From positions 1 to 7,055 of the forward strand of contig CANJOG010000099.1 of assembly GCA_947475475.1 (NCBI GenBank): a stretch of DNA of 7,055 bases. The letters are read 5' to 3'. A program made the translations under genes and the position numbers. The notes below the pieces were generated by a model, which saw only the letters and a program-made list of their open reading frames with translations, had not been told where the DNA came from and made no database searches. Below, piece after piece: positions 1 to 6,313 of the stretch. Position 1 is the stretch's first letter. Each line of letters starts with the position of its first letter. The DNA is from Acetobacteraceae bacterium (GTDB lineage Bacteria; Pseudomonadota; Alphaproteobacteria; Acetobacterales; Acetobacteraceae).

Positions 1-651
1 GATTCTTTGGCACGCGACGTGGTCGAAGCGATGACGACGAACGAATCCTTCTTCTTCCGCGACGGCAAGCCGTTCAATCATGTGCGCAATCACGCCTTCC
101 CGCGCCTGCATGCGGCACGCGCGCCGGGACAGAAACTGCGCATCTGGTCGGCCGCCGCCTCCTCCGGACAGGAAGCCTATTCGCTGGCCATGATCATCTG
201 CGAAATGCGCGCCCAACTTGGCGAGCGTGTTTTTGAGCTGCTGGGCACCGATATCGCTCGCGAACAGCTCGTCCGGGCGCGTGAGGCCACCTACACGCAA
301 TTCGAGGTGCAGCGCGGCCTGCCGATGCAGATGCTGGTAAAATACTTCAAGCGCGAAGGCACGGTCTGGCGGCTGGATGGAAAATTACGCGCCATGGCGC
401 AGTTCCGCGAATTCAACCTGCTCGATGATCCGCGCGTGCTCGGCAAGTTCGATATCGTGTTCTGCCGCAACGTGCTGATCTATTTCGACCCGCCAACCAA
501 GGCGCGTGTGCTCAACGGAATCGCTGACCAGATGGCGCCGGATGGGGTGCTCTATCTCGGCGGCGCGGAGACCGTGCTTGGTGTGACCGACCGGTTTGCG
601 CCGATGCCAGGCGAACACGGCGTCTATCTGCCGGTTCCGCGCAAGACGTGA
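1..651 (+). CDS. cheR: CheR-type chemotaxis protein-glutamate O-methyltransferase (5' end missing)
   Basis: CheR uses S-adenosylmethionine to methylate glutamates on the cytoplasmic domain of chemoreceptors, which gives sensory adaptation in chemotaxis. The reading frame is open from base 1, so the gene starts upstream; about 60-70 residues of the N-terminal helical domain are probably missing compared with the usual 270-290. Visible CheR signatures are MTTNESFFFRD (from base 31), the SAM-binding loop WSAAASSGQEAYS (bases 145-183, a variant of the usual WSAACSTGEEPYS), the acidic residue in GTDIA (about base 247) that normally contacts the SAM ribose, and FCRNVLIYFD (bases 460-489). A C-terminal GGAE segment follows, and the gene ends in TGA at 649-651. 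No receptor-docking extension is seen. It is probably the last gene of a plus-strand chemotaxis operon lying to the left (inference). The next gene converges on it. The family call is secure. Confidence 0.95.
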   Translation, partial: DSLARDVVEAMTTNESFFFRDGKPFNHVRNHAFPRLHAARAPGQKLRIWSAAASSGQEAYSLAMIICEMRAQLGERVFELLGTDIAREQLVRAREATYTQFEVQRGLPMQMLVKYFKREGTVWRLDGKLRAMAQFREFNLLDDPRVLGKFDIVFCRNVLIYFDPPTKARVLNGIADQMAPDGVLYLGGAETVLGVTDRFAPMPGEHGVYLPVPRKT

Positions 652-658
652 CCAGGCT

Positions 659-683
659 CCCGCCGCGAGCGTATCGCGGCGGG
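659..683. terminator. Perfect 10-bp hairpin between convergent cheR and phosphohexomutase genes
   Basis: Left arm 659-668 (CCCGCCGCGA) and right arm 674-683 (TCGCGGCGGG) are exact reverse complements around a 5-nt loop, GCGTA. The hairpin starts 7 nt after the cheR stop and ends 10 nt before the mutase stop on the other strand, where a shared bidirectional terminator would be expected. Neither strand has a T-run after the stem, so it is not a textbook intrinsic terminator. It may instead stabilise 3' ends or assist Rho-dependent termination. Confidence 0.6.
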
Positions 684-693
684 GATGCCCTAT

Positions 694-2109
694 TCAGTGA
701 CCGGCGTTGCCGGCACCGGAGAAATCCGGAGCCGCGAGGCCCGAGGCTTCAAGTTGCGCGGCCAAAGCTGCCTTTAGCCGCTCCAGCCCCGCTTCACTGC
801 TCGCCTCGCAACGGGCCACCAGCACGGCCTGGGTGTTCGACGCACGCAGCAGCCACCAGCCATCATCAGTCAGCACGCGCACGCCATCGATATCGGACAG
901 GCGCGCGCCTGACGCCTTCAGCCGGGCGGCCACTTCGGTGATGACACCGAATTTGCGCAGATCGTCACACTCAAAGCGCAGTTCCGGCGTGTTGATCACC
1001 TGCGGCAAAGCCTTGCGCACGGAGGAAAGCGTCACGCCCGAGCGCGCAACGATGCCGAGCAGACGGACGCCGGCATAGAGCGCGTCATCGAAGCCGTACC
1101 ATTTGTCCGCGAAGAAGATATGGCCGGACATCTCGCCGGCAAGCGGGCAACCGGTCTCGGCCATTTTCGACTTGATGAGCGAATGGCCGGTCTTCCACAT
1201 CAGCGGCGCCCCGCCAGCCTTGGCGATTTCATCGAACAGGACCTGGCTCGCCTTCACATCGGCGATGATGGTGGCACCCTGATGATCGCGCAGCACGTCG
1301 CGGGCCAGCACAATCATGAGCTGGTCGCCGAACATGATGGCACCACTGTCGTCCACCACGCCGATCCGGTCCGCATCGCCATCGAAGGCGATGCCGAGAT
1401 CCGCACCCTGGCGGGCAACCTCGGCGATCAGGTCTTGCAGATTGGCCGGCACGGTCGGGTCTGGGTGATGGTTCGGGAAGGTGGCGTCGATCTCGCCATA
1501 GAGCACGGTGTGCTGGCCCGGCAGGCGCTTGACCAGTTCCTGAAGCACTTCGCCGGCGGCGCCATTGCCATTGTCCCAAACAACCTTCAGCGCGCGGTCG
1601 CCGCCATCCCAATCCTTGGCGAGGCGGGTGATATATTCCTCGGCGATATCGATCTCGGTCGCCTTGCCCGGCGCTTCAGCCACCACATCGCCGGCAGCGG
1701 CCAGACGGCCGATTTCCTTGATCTGGGCGCCAAAGAACGGCTTGCGGCCAATCATCATCTTGAAGCCGTTATGGTCCGGCGGGTTATGGCTGCCGGTGAC
1801 CATGATGGCGCCGTCGGTCGCCTTGGATGTCGCGGAGTAATAGAGCATCGGCGTCGGGCCACGGCCGATGCGCAGCACTTCCAGACCGCAGGCTTTCAGC
1901 CCATCGACGAGGGATGCTTCCAACACCGGTGAGGATTCACGCCCGTCGCGCCCCACCGCCACGCGCGTGCCGCCGGAGCGGGCGACAATGCTGCCGAAGC
2001 AGCGGCCGATCGCATAGGCGTCGATCATGGAGAGGGTTTTGCCGACGATGCCGCGGATATCATATTCGCGCAGCACTGTCGGGTCGAAATCGTGGCGGAA
2101 GGAATCCAT
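694..2109 (-). CDS. Phosphomannomutase/phosphoglucomutase (AlgC-type)
   Basis: This enzyme of the alpha-D-phosphohexomutase superfamily interconverts hexose 6- and 1-phosphates (mannose and/or glucose) in the cytoplasm, supplying sugar nucleotides for envelope polysaccharide. The 471 residues fit the family. The motifs appear in order: EYDIRG with Arg20; TGSHNPP with the phosphorylated Ser107; the metal loop DGDADR at 243-248 (Asp243, 245, 247); the sugar-specificity loop GEMSGH at 325-330; and the phosphate-binding loop RASNTQ at 422-427. These positions closely match Pseudomonas AlgC, a dual PMM/PGM, so dual activity is likely but cannot be read from sequence alone. The ATG has GGAG (2116-2119 on the minus strand) 6 nt upstream. 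It starts 29 nt after the galU stop on the same strand, which suggests one operon. No defect is seen. Possible symbols include manB, algC, exoC and pgm; I leave the field empty because they differ by organism and substrate. Confidence 0.95.
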   Translation of the reverse strand: MDSFRHDFDPTVLREYDIRGIVGKTLSMIDAYAIGRCFGSIVARSGGTRVAVGRDGRESSPVLEASLVDGLKACGLEVLRIGRGPTPMLYYSATSKATDGAIMVTGSHNPPDHNGFKMMIGRKPFFGAQIKEIGRLAAAGDVVAEAPGKATEIDIAEEYITRLAKDWDGGDRALKVVWDNGNGAAGEVLQELVKRLPGQHTVLYGEIDATFPNHHPDPTVPANLQDLIAEVARQGADLGIAFDGDADRIGVVDDSGAIMFGDQLMIVLARDVLRDHQGATIIADVKASQVLFDEIAKAGGAPLMWKTGHSLIKSKMAETGCPLAGEMSGHIFFADKWYGFDDALYAGVRLLGIVARSGVTLSSVRKALPQVINTPELRFECDDLRKFGVITEVAARLKASGARLSDIDGVRVLTDDGWWLLRASNTQAVLVARCEASSEAGLERLKAALAAQLEASGLAAPDFSGAGNAGH

Positions 2110-2138
2110 GCGAGGCTCCGGAAGGGACGGCGGCCGGA

Positions 2139-3014
2139 TCAGTGGCCGGAATAGGCTTTGAGAAAGCCGCGGATTGCATCCGCAAGTTCGGGGCGTTGCA
2201 GGCCAAAGGCAATCTGCGCCTCGATAAAGCCCGCCTTATCACCGCAATCGTACTGGCGGCCCTGATAACGCAGGCCGTGAAACGGGCCTTTACCGATCAG
2301 CTTGGCCATGGCGTCGGTGAGCTGGATTTCGCCCCCCGCCCCACGCTCCTGCGCCTCAAGGGCGGCCATCACCTCGGGGACGAGGATATAGCGGCCAATG
2401 ATTGACAGGTTGGACGGCGCGTCTTCCGGCTTGGGCTTTTCGACCAGGCCGCGTACTTCGACGAGGCGGCCATCATCGGAAGCAACGTCGAGAATGCCAT
2501 AGCGGTTGGTATGCTCGCGCGGAACTTCTTCCACGGCGAGCACATTGCCGCCGGTCTGGCGATACACGTCGGCCAATTGGGCCAGGCAGGGTGTCTCGGC
2601 CATGACCAGCACGTCCGGCAGCAGCACGGCAAAGGCTTCGCCGGCGGTGAACGCCCGGGCACACCAGACGGCATGGCCCAGACCATGCGGCACTTGCTGG
2701 CGGACCGTGACGATGGAGCCTTCCTTGGCCGACATGGCGGCAAGCTGCTCAAGTGCGGCGGTTTTGTTGCGCTCACGGAGCGTCGCTTCCAATTCGTAGG
2801 CGACGTCAAAATGATCGACCAGGGAGATCTTGCCGCGCCCGGTGACGATGCAGAATTCCTCGATCCCGGCGGCGCGCGCTTCCTCGACCACGTATTGGAT
2901 CAGCGGCTTGTCGACCACCGTCAGCATTTCCTTGGGCATCGCCTTGGTGGCGGGCAGGAAACGGGTTCCGAGGCCGGCCGCGGGAATGACGGCCTTGCGA
3001 AGAGGGGTAGTCAC
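2139..3014 (-). CDS. galU: UTP--glucose-1-phosphate uridylyltransferase (UDP-glucose pyrophosphorylase)
   Basis: GalU makes UDP-glucose and pyrophosphate from UTP and glucose-1-phosphate in the cytoplasm; UDP-glucose feeds exopolysaccharide, LPS and glycolipid synthesis. The 291 residues match the family length. Key motifs are the nucleotide-binding AAGLGTRFLP (residues 12-21) followed by PKEML with Lys28, QQVPHGLGHAV (106-116), LLPDV with the metal-coordinating Asp134, VEKPKPEDAPSNL (191-203), GGEIQLTDA (227-235) and YDCGDKAGF (255-263). The start codon is GTG at 3014-3012, with GAGGA (minus strand, 3029-3025) 10 nt upstream. The frame stays open upstream without a better start. It lies just before the phosphohexomutase gene, whose product glucose-1-phosphate is its substrate, so the two form a short UDP-glucose module. 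A 137-nt gap with a hairpin at 3079-3111 separates it from the gene upstream, so it may have its own promoter, though I could not pick one out. Confidence 0.96.
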   Translation of the reverse strand: MTTPLRKAVIPAAGLGTRFLPATKAMPKEMLTVVDKPLIQYVVEEARAAGIEEFCIVTGRGKISLVDHFDVAYELEATLRERNKTAALEQLAAMSAKEGSIVTVRQQVPHGLGHAVWCARAFTAGEAFAVLLPDVLVMAETPCLAQLADVYRQTGGNVLAVEEVPREHTNRYGILDVASDDGRLVEVRGLVEKPKPEDAPSNLSIIGRYILVPEVMAALEAQERGAGGEIQLTDAMAKLIGKGPFHGLRYQGRQYDCGDKAGFIEAQIAFGLQRPELADAIRGFLKAYSGH

Positions 3015-3078
3015 GATGGCTGGTTCCTCACGGCTTGGCCGTTGTTGCTTACAGGTGTTGGCACTGGCTGGGCATGGT

Positions 3079-3111
3079 GGTGAGCTGATCAGTACACTTA
3101 ATCAGCCCACC
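3079..3111 (-). terminator. 11-bp stem-loop between the crotonase gene and galU
   Basis: Arms 3079-3089 and 3101-3111 pair over 11 positions around an 11-nt loop. Read as minus-strand RNA, all positions pair, with one G-U wobble (GGUGGGCUGAU with AUCAGCUCACC). The plus-strand version would have an A-C mismatch, so a minus-strand RNA fits better. It lies 40 nt downstream of the crotonase stop and 64 nt upstream of the galU start. It could be the 3'-end hairpin of the dehydrogenase-crotonase transcript, a structure in the galU leader, or a DNA operator dyad. No T-run follows it, so the terminator label is only the best available guess. Confidence 0.45.
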
Positions 3112-3151
3112 AGAGAGGCAAAATTACGGCAACGATCTACGGCCGGACCGA

Positions 3152-3922
3152 TCAATTCCCGGTAAACTGGGCGTCCCGCTTCTGCGCATAGGCCTTCACC
3201 CCCTCGGCGCTGTCATTGCCATGCAGCAATTCGGCGCCAAGTTCGTGGCCGATCTGCATGGCACGTTCCAGCGTCACGTCGATCGAGGCGTCGAACAGCC
3301 GCTTGCCGCCGATCAGCCCGACCGGGGCATTGGCGAGCACGGCTTCGGCCAAAGCGAGCGCCTCTTTCATCAGATCGGCATAGGGCACCACACGGTTGAC
3401 CACGCCCAGCTCATACATGCGCTGGGCCCCCATCGGATTGGCCGTCAGGATGATCTCCATGCCGATGGCGCGCGGCAGGGCGCGGGCCAGGCGTTGGACG
3501 CCGCCGGCATAGGCGAACAGTCCGCGCTTGGCTTCCGAGAGGCCAAACACGGCATGATCGGCGGCCACCACCATGTCGCAGGCGAGCGTGATCTCGAAGC
3601 CGCCAGCCACCGCCGCGCCATTGATGGCGGCGATCACCGGCTTGGAGATGGTGCGCTCGGTGATGCCGCAAAAGCCGCGGCCGGGGATCAGACCGTGGCC
3701 GATGCCGCGTTCGGCGGCTTCCTTGAGGTCCATGCCCGAGCAGAAGGCGCGATCGCCGGCGCCGGTGAAGATGACCGCGCCGATCGCGTCATCATTATCC
3801 GCCTCGGTCAGCGCCGCATCGACCTCATAGGAGGTCGCGGCATCGACGGCATTGCGCACATGCGGCCGGTTCAGCCGGATGACACGGCAACGGCCGTGGG
3901 TCTCGAGTTCGATGCCGCTCAT
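3152..3922 (-). CDS. Crotonase-family enoyl-CoA hydratase/isomerase
   Basis: This is a 256-residue crotonase-fold protein, a normal length, probably acting on a CoA thioester in the cytoplasm. The first oxyanion-hole segment is AFCSGMDLKEA (residues 59-69) and the second is AAVAGGFE (103-110). Glu110 and Glu130 (in FGLSEAKRG) are 20 residues apart, as are catalytic Glu144 and Glu164 of rat mitochondrial enoyl-CoA hydratase, so hydratase activity is plausible. Where many family members have IPGAGGTQRL, this one has FAYAGGVQRL. The C-terminus (SAEGVKAYAQKRDAQF) is the usual crotonase ending. The exact substrate cannot be read; CaiD-like racemase or dehydratase and isomerase activities are alternatives. 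It starts 11 nt after the dehydrogenase stop, with its Shine-Dalgarno overlapping that stop, so the two are almost certainly cotranscribed and perhaps translationally coupled. Confidence 0.9.
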   Translation of the reverse strand: MSGIELETHGRCRVIRLNRPHVRNAVDAATSYEVDAALTEADNDDAIGAVIFTGAGDRAFCSGMDLKEAAERGIGHGLIPGRGFCGITERTISKPVIAAINGAAVAGGFEITLACDMVVAADHAVFGLSEAKRGLFAYAGGVQRLARALPRAIGMEIILTANPMGAQRMYELGVVNRVVPYADLMKEALALAEAVLANAPVGLIGGKRLFDASIDVTLERAMQIGHELGAELLHGNDSAEGVKAYAQKRDAQFTGN

Positions 3923-3930
3923 TTTGATAT

Positions 3931-3935
3931 TCCCT
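3931..3935 (-). promoter_or_regulatory. Ribosome binding site overlapping the upstream stop codon
   Basis: On the minus strand AGGGA (3935-3931) lies 8 nt before the crotonase ATG and shares two bases with the TAG stop (3936-3934) of the dehydrogenase. A ribosome terminating on the first gene would expose or occupy this site, which is typical of coupled expression of two cistrons. Confidence 0.75.
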
Positions 3936-5043
3936 AGTACAGAACAACGCTGCGAATGGACTCGCCGCGTTCCATCAGATCGAAGCCTTCATTGATGCGT
4001 TCGAGCGGCATGGTGTGGGTGATCATTTCGTCAATCGCGATCTTCCCCTCCATGTACCAATCGACGATTTTCGGCACATCGGTGCGCCCGCGCGCGCCGC
4101 CGAAGGCGGTGCCCTGCCAGCGGCGGCCGGTGACGAGCTGGAAGGGGCGCGTGGAAATCTCCTGCCCCGAGGCCGCGACACCGATCACGGTGGAGACACC
4201 CCAGCCGCGATGCGCGCATTCCAGCGCCTGGCGCATCAGCGTGGTATTGCCGACACATTCGAAGCTGTAATCAGCACCGCCCTTGGTGAGTTCGACGATA
4301 TGACCGACGAGATCGCCGGACACCTCTTTCGGATTGACGAAATGCGTCATGCCGAAGCGGCGGGCCATTTCCTCGCGGCGAGGATTGATGTCCACGCCGA
4401 CGATCATGCCGGCGCCAACCATCTTCGCACCCTGGATCACGTTCAGCCCGATGCCGCCAAGGCCAAACACGACCACGGTTGAGCCGGTCTCGACCTTGGC
4501 TGTGAACAGCACCGCGCCGATGCCGGTCGTCACGCCGCAACCGATATAGCAGACCTTGTCGAACGGCGCGTCCTCACGGATTTTCGCCAGGGCCACTTCG
4601 GGCAGCACGGTGTAGTTCGCGAAGGTCGAGCAGCCCATGTAGTGCAGCACCGGCTTACCCTTGTAGGAGAAGCGGCTGGTGCCGTCGGGCATCACGCCCT
4701 TGCCCTGGGTGGCGCGGAGCTTCACGCAAAGATTGGTCTTCGGGCTGAGGCAATATTCGCATTCGCGGCATTCCGGCGTGTAGAGCGGAATAACGTGATC
4801 ACCCTTCTTCAGGTTGCGCACGCCGGGCCCGACATCGACCACCACGCCGGCGCCTTCATGGCCGAGAATGGCAGGGAACATGCCCTCCGGATCGGCGCCG
4901 GAGAGTGTGTATTTGTCGGTATGGCAGATACCGGTCGCCTTAAGCTCCACCAGCACCTCGCCCTCGCGCGGGCCTTCGAGTTGCACCGTCTCGATACTGA
5001 GGGGTTTTCCGGCCTCGAAAGCCACTGCCGCGCGCACATCCAT
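3934..5043 (-). CDS. frmA: S-(hydroxymethyl)glutathione dehydrogenase / class III alcohol dehydrogenase
   Basis: This zinc enzyme oxidises S-hydroxymethylglutathione, the spontaneous adduct of formaldehyde and glutathione, to S-formylglutathione with NAD+. It may also reduce S-nitrosoglutathione. From the ATG at 5043 it has 369 residues, the same as E. coli FrmA. Catalytic zinc ligands are Cys40, His62 and Cys169, with Glu63 beside His62. Structural zinc cysteines are 92, 95, 98 and 106. Arg110 in RATQGKG corresponds to human class III Arg115, which marks the glutathione-dependent class. The NAD fold shows GLGGIG (194-199) with Asp218 in VGVDIN. An in-frame GTG at 5049 would add two residues, but it leaves only 1 nt after the GGGAG Shine-Dalgarno, whereas the ATG leaves 7. 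The gene leads a two-gene unit with the crotonase; S-formylglutathione hydrolase, a common partner, is not in the window. The symbol varies by organism (adhC, adhI, flhA). Confidence 0.96.
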   Translation of the reverse strand: MDVRAAVAFEAGKPLSIETVQLEGPREGEVLVELKATGICHTDKYTLSGADPEGMFPAILGHEGAGVVVDVGPGVRNLKKGDHVIPLYTPECRECEYCLSPKTNLCVKLRATQGKGVMPDGTSRFSYKGKPVLHYMGCSTFANYTVLPEVALAKIREDAPFDKVCYIGCGVTTGIGAVLFTAKVETGSTVVVFGLGGIGLNVIQGAKMVGAGMIVGVDINPRREEMARRFGMTHFVNPKEVSGDLVGHIVELTKGGADYSFECVGNTTLMRQALECAHRGWGVSTVIGVAASGQEISTRPFQLVTGRRWQGTAFGGARGRTDVPKIVDWYMEGKIAIDEMITHTMPLERINEGFDLMERGESIRSVVLY

Positions 5044-5050
5044 CGTCACA

Positions 5051-5055
5051 CTCCC
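5051..5055 (-). promoter_or_regulatory. Ribosome binding site that fixes the dehydrogenase start
   Basis: GGGAG on the minus strand (5055-5051) lies 7 nt before ATG at 5043-5041 but only 1 nt before the in-frame GTG at 5049-5047. The first spacing is normal and the second is not, so the protein should begin MDVRAAVAFEAG. Confidence 0.8.
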
Positions 5056-5064
5056 ATGCTCAGG

Positions 5065-5098
5065 GGCCGGCGGCGCCCGGAGGCGCCCGCATCCGGCC
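5065..5098 (-). promoter_or_regulatory. Nested GC stem-loop just upstream of the dehydrogenase Shine-Dalgarno
   Basis: An outer stem pairs GGCCGG (5065-5070) with CCGGCC (5093-5098). An inner stem pairs two copies of the palindrome GGCGCC (5072-5077 and 5082-5087). Read as minus-strand RNA, the inner loop is UCCG closed by C-G, matching the unusually stable cUNCGg tetraloop. It ends about 9 nt before the ribosome binding site, so it could affect mRNA stability or ribosome access. Such GC-rich dyads also arise by chance in this base composition, and function is unproven. Confidence 0.4.
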
Positions 5099-5114
5099 AG
5101 TCGTTCGGGGCAGG

Positions 5115-5141
5115 ATTATCCGACCCGGGCGGGGCTGTCAT
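5115..5141 (-). promoter_or_regulatory. Weak candidate promoter for the dehydrogenase-crotonase unit
   Basis: On the minus strand ATGACA (5141-5136, five of six matches to TTGACA) is followed after 15 nt by GATAAT (5120-5115, five of six matches to TATAAT). The boxes are good but the spacer is shorter than the usual 16-18 nt. Transcription would begin near 5108 and give a leader of about 65 nt containing the nested stem-loop at 5065-5098. This comes from inspection only. Confidence 0.35.
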
Positions 5142-5152
5142 CCACAGGCCGG

Positions 5153-5170
5153 AAAAGCCCGGCTCCGGGC
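5153..5170 (-). terminator. Terminator-like hairpin plus TTTT in the divergent region
   Basis: On the minus strand GCCCGG-AG-CCGGGC (5170-5157; realistically a 5-bp stem with a 4-nt loop) is followed directly by TTTT (5156-5153). That is the form of a short intrinsic terminator. It lies upstream of the candidate dehydrogenase promoter, where it could stop antisense transcription coming from the polyphosphate kinase gene. If transcription starts further upstream, it would instead act as a leader attenuator. The T-run is short. Confidence 0.35.
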
Positions 5171-5250
5171 CGCGGAATTGACGTGAATCAAGCCTTGGCG
5201 AGGCCGCTTTCGCTAAACTGTCACAGAGAAACCGATGAAAGGTCTTCCGC

Positions 5251-6306
5251 GTGGCAAAACGGATCGTGAATGGACGGAAGAACGGCGCCGCCACGCCATT
5301 AAGCGCGCCCGAGGAGGTGCCGTCTGAGATCACCGCCGAGGCTGCCGCGCCCACAGAGCTGGCGGTAGGGGTGGAGGCCCAGCCCACCCTTCCCGCGCCC
5401 CAGCCGCTAAGCCAGGCCGCCACGATTGCCGCACTGCGCCACGATCCGGCCGCCATCCGCCGCCTCTTCGAGTCGGGAGAGAATCCCTACAAGTCAAACA
5501 TGCGGACCGCGCCATACGAAGCGCATATGCTCGAATTACAGCGCGAATTGCTCAAGGCGCAGCGCTGGGTGGAACAGACCGGCCAGCGCATCGTGGTCCT
5601 GTTCGAAGGGCGCGATGCGGCCGGCAAGGGTGGCACGATCAAGCGATTTACCGAGCACATGAATCCGCGCACCGCCCGCGTGGTGGCCTTGCAGAAGCCG
5701 ACCGAGCGCGAGCGCACACAATGGTATTTCCAACGCTACATCACCCAATTGCCGGCCGCCGGCGAGATCGTGCTGTTCGATCGCTCCTGGTACAACCGCG
5801 CCGGGGTTGAACGTGTGATGGGCTTCTGCTCGCCCAATGAATATCTCGAATTCATGCGCCAATGCCCGGATATGGAACGCATGCTGGTGCGGTCGGGCAT
5901 CACATTGTTCAAATACTGGTTCTCGGTCAGCCGCGATGAGCAGCGCCAGCGCTTTCAGGCGCGCGAGACCGATCCGTTGAAGCAGTGGAAACTCTCACCG
6001 ATCGACCGTGCCTCGCTCGACAAATGGGACGATTATACCGAGGCGAAGGAGGCGATGTTCTTCTACACCGACACCGCCGATGCACCCTGGACGATTGTGA
6101 AATCGGACGACAAGAAGCGCGCTAGGCTGAACGCGATGCAGCATTTTCTTGCTGCCCTGCCCTATGAAGGCAAGGATCTCAGCATCGTCACCGGACCGGA
6201 CCCGCTGATCGTCGGCGCCAGCGCGCATGTGATCGGCATGGACATGCACATCATCAACAAGACGGTGCATCCGGCGCTCAAGCGTGGGCGTGAGGTGGGG
6301 GTGTAA
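5251..6306 (+). CDS. ppk2: Polyphosphate kinase 2, class I type
   Basis: PPK2 enzymes transfer phosphate between inorganic polyphosphate and nucleotides; class I members typically phosphorylate ADP or GDP. The protein has 351 residues. The kinase core runs from about 85 to 310, with Walker A GRDAAGKGG (120-128, Lys126), the Walker B/DRSWYNR block (Asp177, Arg178) continuing into AGVERVMGFC, and a lid segment with ETDPLKQWKLSPID (239-252) followed by DKWDDYTEAKEAMFFYTDT. This is the class I single-domain pattern. Residues 13-65 are rich in Ala, Pro and Glu and look disordered, and about 40 residues follow the core. The GTG start has GAAAGG (5237-5242) 8 nt upstream. An ATG at 5235 is in another frame. 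The gene is divergent from the dehydrogenase and converges with the SDR gene, so it is probably monocistronic. Nucleotide preference is inferred from class, not seen directly. Confidence 0.95.
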   Translation: MAKRIVNGRKNGAATPLSAPEEVPSEITAEAAAPTELAVGVEAQPTLPAPQPLSQAATIAALRHDPAAIRRLFESGENPYKSNMRTAPYEAHMLELQRELLKAQRWVEQTGQRIVVLFEGRDAAGKGGTIKRFTEHMNPRTARVVALQKPTERERTQWYFQRYITQLPAAGEIVLFDRSWYNRAGVERVMGFCSPNEYLEFMRQCPDMERMLVRSGITLFKYWFSVSRDEQRQRFQARETDPLKQWKLSPIDRASLDKWDDYTEAKEAMFFYTDTADAPWTIVKSDDKKRARLNAMQHFLAALPYEGKDLSIVTGPDPLIVGASAHVIGMDMHIINKTVHPALKRGREVGV

Positions 6307-6313
6307 GGTAAGG

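Noticed and set aside
648..941. Plus-strand open frame overlapping the cheR end and the mutase 3' end
   Set aside because: It crosses the cheR stop and the 10-bp hairpin and has an Arg/Pro/His-rich composition; it is not a plausible gene.
1120..1932. Long plus-strand open frame of 270 codons
   Set aside because: It lies wholly antisense to the phosphohexomutase gene, whose motifs are intact. The His/Gly/Asp-rich translation is the usual shadow of a GC-rich gene and shows no domain.
2511..3083. Plus-strand open frame of 190 codons
   Set aside because: Antisense to galU and running into the galU upstream gap. No ribosome binding site or family features are seen.
3221..3937. Long plus-strand open frame of 238 codons
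   Set aside because: Antisense to the crotonase gene with no recognisable motif. It is a composition artefact of high-GC third positions.
5178..5219. Possible PPK2 promoter: TTGACG at 5178-5183 or CTTGGC at 5194-5199 with TAAACT at 5214-5219
   Set aside because: The spacers are 30 nt and 14 nt, neither of which fits a sigma-70-type promoter. A promoter must lie in or near this region but I cannot place it.
5235..5237. ATG just upstream of the PPK2 start
   Set aside because: It is out of frame with PPK2 (16 nt from the GTG) and overlaps the GAAAGG ribosome binding site.
5046..5456. Minus-strand open frame of 136 codons across the divergent region
   Set aside because: It overlaps the PPK2 N-terminal coding region and the dyads upstream of the dehydrogenase. 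No homology is recognised and there is no good start.
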